Source: Flavobacterium caeni (GTDB taxonomy: Bacteria; Bacteroidota; Bacteroidia; Flavobacteriales; Flavobacteriaceae). Taken from it: a stretch of 64,000 nucleotides of DNA. This document shows, piece after piece, positions 60,088-64,000 of this stretch (positions within the stretch are counted from its first letter, which is position 1; each line of letters opens with the position of its first letter). The position numbers were made by a program, and so were the translations under genes. The notes under the pieces were generated by a model that worked only from the letters and a program-made list of their open reading frames with translations, searched no databases and was not told where the DNA came from. Location of the stretch: contig NZ_FMVF01000013.1 in the NCBI RefSeq assembly GCF_900101895.1, positions 1 to 64,000 of the forward strand, written 5' to 3'.

Positions 60088-60684
60088 ATGAAAAAATACA
60101 TCATTTTGGGTGTGATGGCCGTTGCGGCGCTATCGTGCAATGAAAAAGCAGCAGCCCCGGCCAAAGAATTTAAGACCGCTTATGTCGATACCTCTAAATT
60201 GATCGAGGAGTATACCGAAGCCAAAGACATCGAGGCCAAATACAAAGCAAAATCAGAGGAAATGGGCCGCGAGCTCGAAGCTGAGGTCAACCGATTCAAG
60301 TCGGAGGCAAGCAATTTCCAAAAAAATGCACAAGCCAACGGACAAGCCTGGGCACAGCAAAAAGGGGCCGAGCTCCAAAAACGCGAACAACAATTGGGCT
60401 ACGCACAGCAAGCCATGTTGCAGCAATTGCAAAACGAGAGCGGCGCCGAGATGGATACGTTGGTCAAAAACGTCAAAAAATTCATCAAGGATTACGGCAA
60501 GGAAAAAGGTTATGACTATGTGTTTGCTACGGGCGAAGCGGTTTCGATCCTGTATGCCAAGGATTCGTACGACATCACCAAAGAGATCATCCAATTGCTC
60601 GACGACAAGTACAAAAACGGGCCTAAAAAAGAAGACAAACCGGCCGACAGCAAAGACGCCAAAGCCACCGAGGCCAAGAAGTAA
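60088..60684 (+). CDS. OmpH/Skp family lipoprotein
   Basis: This 198-residue protein has a lipoprotein signal with the lipobox A14-L15-S16-C17 (MAVAALSC). The mature part is a Skp-like helical tentacle (about 45-130, KAKSEEMGRELEAEVNRFKSEASNFQKN) within an OmpH-type fold ending in a Lys/Ala/Pro-rich tail. Skp chaperones unfolded outer-membrane proteins in the periplasm. A lipid-anchored member is unusual compared with soluble E. coli Skp. The downstream terminator separates it from the helicase gene. Confidence 0.85.
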   Translation: MKKYIILGVMAVAALSCNEKAAAPAKEFKTAYVDTSKLIEEYTEAKDIEAKYKAKSEEMGRELEAEVNRFKSEASNFQKNAQANGQAWAQQKGAELQKREQQLGYAQQAMLQQLQNESGAEMDTLVKNVKKFIKDYGKEKGYDYVFATGEAVSILYAKDSYDITKEIIQLLDDKYKNGPKKEDKPADSKDAKATEAKK

Positions 60685-60703
60685 AAATACACTAATGCAT
60701 AAA

Positions 60704-60737
60704 GATGCCTTCAGCCTACCGTTGGAGGCATTTTTTA
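60704..60737 (+). terminator. Rho-independent terminator after OmpH-like gene
   Basis: ATGCCT pairs with AGGCAT across a 15-base loop, followed by TTTTTT. Confidence 0.7.
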
Positions 60738-60798
60738 TGGCTGTAAACCAACCGATTGAAGACAAAAAAACCTATTTTTACGTTTTAATCTCTACGCC

Positions 60799-63072
60799 AT
60801 GGAAACCTTATCAGATGCCGCACAATACACGTTGCGTTTCGTCAACCAAACCCACCGTTCGGTATTCCTGACCGGGAAAGCCGGTACCGGGAAAACCACT
60901 TTACTTCACGAGATCATCCGCACCACCCACAAGAACGTTGTGGTGGTGGCGCCCACGGGAATCGCCGCACTCAATGCCGGCGGGGTGACCATTCATTCGA
61001 TGTTCCAACTGCCGTTTGCGGGCTTCATCCCCGACGAACGCGCACCGCAATTTTCCGATTTTGTAAAATTCGAAACCAAGGCCACGCTGCGCAGGCATTT
61101 CAAGATGAGCGGTTTGAAGAAAGCCGTGATCCGCAACATGGAATTGCTCATCATAGACGAAGTCAGTATGTTGCGCGCCGATTTGCTCGACGCCATCGAT
61201 TTCATGATGCAATCGGTGCGGCAAAACAGCAGTCCGTTTGGCGGAGTGCAGGTGCTTTTCATTGGCGACCTGCTGCAGTTGCCGCCCGTGGTCAAGAACC
61301 AGGAATGGCACACCTTGCGCCAATTCTACAAAGGCAAATTCTTTTTCCACGCGCATGTAATCCAACGCCAGCCGCCGCTTTACATCGAATTGTCTAAGAT
61401 ATACCGGCAAAGCGACGATGCGTTCATCTCGATTTTGAATAACCTGCGCAACAACCACATCACACCCGACGATATCCACGTGCTCAACGGCTATGTACGG
61501 CCCGATTTCGACCTCAAGAAGCATCCGGGCTACATCATCCTGACCACGCACAATGCCAAGGCCGATGCAATCAACGCACAGTCGTTGAAGGATTTGGACG
61601 GACAAACGTTTCGCTATGCGCCAGAGATCATCGGCGATTTTCCCGAAAAGATTTTTCCGGTAGACGAGCAGCTGCAGCTCAAGGTGGGCGCGCAGATCAT
61701 GTTCATCAAGAACGATCTGTCGTTCGACAAGCAGTTCTTCAACGGCAAGATGGGTGTGGTCAAATCGCTTTCGGAAGCCGAGATCCACGTCTATTTTCCC
61801 GAAGAAAACAAAACCATCGAAGTCGAACGTTACGAATGGCAGAACATCCGGTACAAGGTCAACGAAGCCACCAAGGAAATAGAGGAGGAGGTGCTCGGGA
61901 CTTTTACGCATTTCCCGATCAAGCTGGCTTGGGCGATCACCGTCCACAAAAGCCAGGGGCTTACATTCGACCGTGCCGCGCTCGATATTTCGAACGTTTT
62001 CGAGGCGGGCCAGGCCTACGTAGCCTTGTCGCGTTTGCGTGGCTTAGACGGGCTCGTTTTGCTGTCGTCGCTCCAAACGAACGGTATTTCGAACGACCAA
62101 GGCGTCATGGATTACGCGCAGCACAAGGCCAATGATACACAGCTCGCCCAATCGCTGCAAAACGATACGCGCCAGTTCATCCACAGGTTTCTTGCGGCCA
62201 GTTTCGATTGGCGACAACTTGCGCAGCAATGGCGCAACCACCGGTTCAGCTACAACCAGGAGGCCTTGAATTCGCCCAAATCCAAACACGCGATGTGGGC
62301 CATCAAGAACCTCGAGGCGGTCGAGGGATTGCTCGCTCCGGCGGGGAAGTTTATGGTACAGCTCGACAAGTTGTTCGCCGCAGAGACACCCGATTTTGCT
62401 TTCGTGGCCGAACGTGTCCAGGCGGCGTGCGATTATTTCCAAAAACCGCTGGACGATTTGGTCTTGACAATTTTGTGGAAGCTCGAAGAAATCAAGCGCA
62501 CCAAAAAGGCCAAGGCTTTTTTCGAGGAATTGCTCGAGCTCGAGGAGCTGCAAACCAAAGCCATGTTGCAATTGTTCAAGGCCAGAAGTCTTGTCAATGT
62601 TGTGGTGGCGGGCGGCGAGATATCGAAAGAAAACCTGCAGACTTCCCAAATGCGCGACTACCGAAACCAAAAAATCGAATCGGTGGCGGCCGAGTTCCGC
62701 GAAAAACACGCCGCGCTCCTCGAAACCGACGACGATGTCGAACGCTACGTCAAAAAGACCAAGAAAGAACCCAAGAAGAACACCATCCTGGTCACGCTCG
62801 AGCTTTGGCATGCGCAAAACACGATCAAGGAAATCGCGGACATCCGCAAATTGACGACGCAAACCATCGCCAACCACATCGGCAAGCTAATCCAAATCAA
62901 GGCCATCAACATTACAGAGGTATTTCCGCAGGACAAAATCGACGCGTTGGCCGAAGCGTTCGAAGGTTACACCGAGGAATCGCTCGCCGGACTCAAAGAG
63001 CAACACGGCAGCCGTTTCACGTGGGACGAACTCAAAATTTTCAAAGCCAGCCTGGAGGTGCCCGCTAGCTGA
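60799..63072 (+). CDS. PIF1-like helicase with C-terminal helix-turn-helix region
   Basis: This 757-residue protein is an AAA/superfamily 1B helicase. Visible are Walker A GKAGTGKTTLLHEII (about 26-40), VVAPTGIAALNAGG, Walker B MELLIIDEVSMLRADLLDA, LFIGDLLQLPPV, and motif VI AWAITVHKSQGLTFD with YVALSRLRGLDGLV. The C-terminal third includes a helical HRDC-like stretch and a helix-turn-helix IADIRKLTTQTIANHIGKLI (about 694-713). PIF1-family enzymes unwind DNA and RNA-DNA hybrids. A weaker parS-like word, CGTTTCACGTGGGACG, lies in its codons at 63014-63029. The 3' end overlaps DoxX convergently by 8 bases. Confidence 0.92.
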   Translation: METLSDAAQYTLRFVNQTHRSVFLTGKAGTGKTTLLHEIIRTTHKNVVVVAPTGIAALNAGGVTIHSMFQLPFAGFIPDERAPQFSDFVKFETKATLRRHFKMSGLKKAVIRNMELLIIDEVSMLRADLLDAIDFMMQSVRQNSSPFGGVQVLFIGDLLQLPPVVKNQEWHTLRQFYKGKFFFHAHVIQRQPPLYIELSKIYRQSDDAFISILNNLRNNHITPDDIHVLNGYVRPDFDLKKHPGYIILTTHNAKADAINAQSLKDLDGQTFRYAPEIIGDFPEKIFPVDEQLQLKVGAQIMFIKNDLSFDKQFFNGKMGVVKSLSEAEIHVYFPEENKTIEVERYEWQNIRYKVNEATKEIEEEVLGTFTHFPIKLAWAITVHKSQGLTFDRAALDISNVFEAGQAYVALSRLRGLDGLVLLSSLQTNGISNDQGVMDYAQHKANDTQLAQSLQNDTRQFIHRFLAASFDWRQLAQQWRNHRFSYNQEALNSPKSKHAMWAIKNLEAVEGLLAPAGKFMVQLDKLFAAETPDFAFVAERVQAACDYFQKPLDDLVLTILWKLEEIKRTKKAKAFFEELLELEELQTKAMLQLFKARSLVNVVVAGGEISKENLQTSQMRDYRNQKIESVAAEFREKHAALLETDDDVERYVKKTKKEPKKNTILVTLELWHAQNTIKEIADIRKLTTQTIANHIGKLIQIKAINITEVFPQDKIDALAEAFEGYTEESLAGLKEQHGSRFTWDELKIFKASLEVPAS

Positions 63073-63463
63073 GCCAGAAGACCGCCATGACGGCCGGGAT
63101 GAAGTAAATCACCACCGTACGCGCGCCGTCGTAATCTTTGGCCAGCCGTTGCCCATACAGCAGCATGATGAGCGTGATGCACGAAAAGATTGCGCCATAA
63201 AGGCCATAGGTGCGGTTTTGGTTGACGAGCAACTGGATAACGCCCACCGTACACAAAATGCCCGAAATCAACTCGAGCACCAGGATGTGCAAAAGCGCCA
63301 GCGGAACACGGTTGCGCAACGAAGTATTGGCGAAATGTTCCTTGAGCCATTCGAGGTTGCCTTTCCAGTCCATGACTTTGTCGTAGCCCGATTGGATGAA
63401 CGTCACGGCCAGCAAAACCAGCACCAGGATCGATGCCATATTGATAGAAACGATGTCGAACAT
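63065..63463 (-). CDS. DoxX family membrane protein
   Basis: This 132-residue protein has four hydrophobic segments (about 8-25, 55-72, 82-100 and 114-131). The N-terminal ILVLVLLAVTFIQSGYDKVMDWKGNLEWLKEHF is the DoxX pattern. DoxX relatives are small membrane proteins linked to oxidative stress or thiosulfate oxidation in other organisms; the role here is unknown. It ends 8 bases inside the end of the helicase gene. Confidence 0.82.
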   Translation of the reverse strand: MFDIVSINMASILVLVLLAVTFIQSGYDKVMDWKGNLEWLKEHFANTSLRNRVPLALLHILVLELISGILCTVGVIQLLVNQNRTYGLYGAIFSCITLIMLLYGQRLAKDYDGARTVVIYFIPAVMAVFWLS

Positions 63464-63467
63464 AAGC

Positions 63468-64000
63468 CTATTTTTTATGGATGAGACGTGTAAGTTTGAT
63501 CGATAAATCGGTCAGGACAATCTTGGCGTTCCCGTTGCGCTCGATGTGGTACACCGCATCGGAAAGTTCCTTAAATATATCATTTATATTGTTACCGTTG
63601 ACGAACGGCGCAAAATTCTCGAGTTTGAACTTCTCGATTTTGGGCTCCATGTACACCAGCGAGGTCGCCTGGTAGTTGAGCAACAGCGCCTGGCGGAACA
63701 TGTCGATGCAATAGTGCAGGAATTTTTTTTGTGTTTCACGTCCGAGCGCCGCGATTTGCTCGCTCCAGCCAATGAGATCGCCTACAGCCGCGGCATTGCC
63801 CTTGGCACGGAATGCCCCGCGTACCCAATCGACGAACCATTTTTCGAACAAGGCGTCTTCGCCGTCTTCGTGCAGCAACTGCAAGGCTTTGTTGTAATTG
63901 CCCTGCGCCTGGTGCGCGATTTTTGACGCGTTTCTCGGGTCGAGGTTTTGGCGCGCCACCAGTTCGTCGGCGATGACTTGGTCGGCCAATCGGTTGAATT
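63468..64000 (-). CDS. holB: DNA polymerase III subunit delta', C-terminal part (partial)
   Basis: The frame is open to the right edge and reads on the minus strand FNRLADQVIADELVARQNLD, continuing with KIAHQAQGNYNKALQLLHED and ending with IVLTDLSIKLTRLIHKK. I recognise the C-terminal domain of the clamp-loader subunit delta', which loads the sliding clamp with gamma/tau and delta. The N-terminal ATPase-like part is outside the window. It precedes the DoxX gene by 4 bases on the same strand. Confidence 0.8.
   Translation of the reverse strand, partial: FNRLADQVIADELVARQNLDPRNASKIAHQAQGNYNKALQLLHEDGEDALFEKWFVDWVRGAFRAKGNAAAVGDLIGWSEQIAALGRETQKKFLHYCIDMFRQALLLNYQATSLVYMEPKIEKFKLENFAPFVNGNNINDIFKELSDAVYHIERNGNAKIVLTDLSIKLTRLIHKK

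Noticed and set aside
63725-63742. A further parS-like word, GTTTCACGTCC, in holB
   Set aside because: The central CACGTG is broken, so it falls below a reasonable match.

Overview
The window reads as a chromosomal segment from a member of the phylum Bacteroidota, most likely Flavobacteriaceae and probably close to Flavobacterium. Evidence: type IX secretion (T9SS) sorting tails on two giant surface proteins, many start-proximal -7 boxes of the form TANNTTTG with no Shine-Dalgarno sequence, lineage-typical families (DUF4254, DUF6427, DUF6341, DUF6909, DUF4175, GH3, head-GIN), and interspersed palindromic repeats of a kind typical of Flavobacterium genomes. Family names are assigned from sequence recognition alone; no database search was run.

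Layout. The left edge (1-192) is the end of an IS3-family insertion sequence, cut by the window. It is followed by about 840 bp of non-coding, repeat-rich DNA. From 1.0 to 6.6 kb come a GT9 glycosyltransferase, DUF4254, upp, an exported RidA-like protein, DUF6427, DUF6341 and purD. From 6.6 to 22.8 kb lies a surface-polysaccharide locus: a PaaK-like adenylating enzyme, GT2, an initiating phosphoglycosyltransferase, a UDP-glucuronate decarboxylase, two O-antigen ligase/polymerase-like proteins plus a third polymerase-like membrane protein, GT4, a Wzx flippase, RmlD, RmlC, RmlA and a Wzz-like regulator. A DUF6909 gene sits at its head. From 23.1 to 32.0 kb two tandem paralogous CotH-family T9SS proteins occur, the second carrying eight Ig-like repeats and a degraded CotH Asp motif. 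From 32.0 to 43.8 kb come housekeeping and envelope genes: GH3, SdpI-like, M23 peptidase, tatA, tex, a CDF metal exporter, rpiB, DUF2007, rnr, head-GIN and LysE. A roughly 1-kb imperfect palindrome with no gene fills 43.76-44.76 kb and is followed by tRNA-Cys. From 44.9 to 64 kb come folB, glnS, a YtxH/holin-like/DUF6327 cassette, an SPFH protein, a barrel protein, gltX, a giant DUF4175 protein, ybeY, mnmG flanked by two parS-like sites, a lipoprotein, a methyltransferase, a Skp-like lipoprotein, a PIF1-like helicase, DoxX and the 3' part of holB.

How the genes work together. The polysaccharide locus can in principle start a lipid-linked unit (phosphoglycosyltransferase), extend it (GT2, GT4, GT9), flip it (Wzx), polymerise it (Wzy-like) and set its length (Wzz). 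It supplies part of dTDP-rhamnose synthesis (rmlA, C, D; no rmlB in the window) and the last step to UDP-xylose (no UDP-glucose dehydrogenase in the window). The CotH-like pair are probably exported by T9SS. Several loci form overlapping, translationally coupled operons (M23-SdpI-GH3; YtxH-holin; DUF4175-ybeY; mnmG-lipoprotein-methyltransferase).

The most notable signals are the 1-kb palindrome built from inverted copies of an interspersed element whose hairpin is kept by compensatory changes, the parS-like pair around mnmG, a second interspersed repeat family shared by 0.55-0.95 kb and 37.7 kb, a shared 18-bp upstream box before both CotH paralogs, a RidA homologue lacking the catalytic Arg, and a CotH paralog lacking its Asp motif. 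No CRISPR array, rRNA or prophage was seen.
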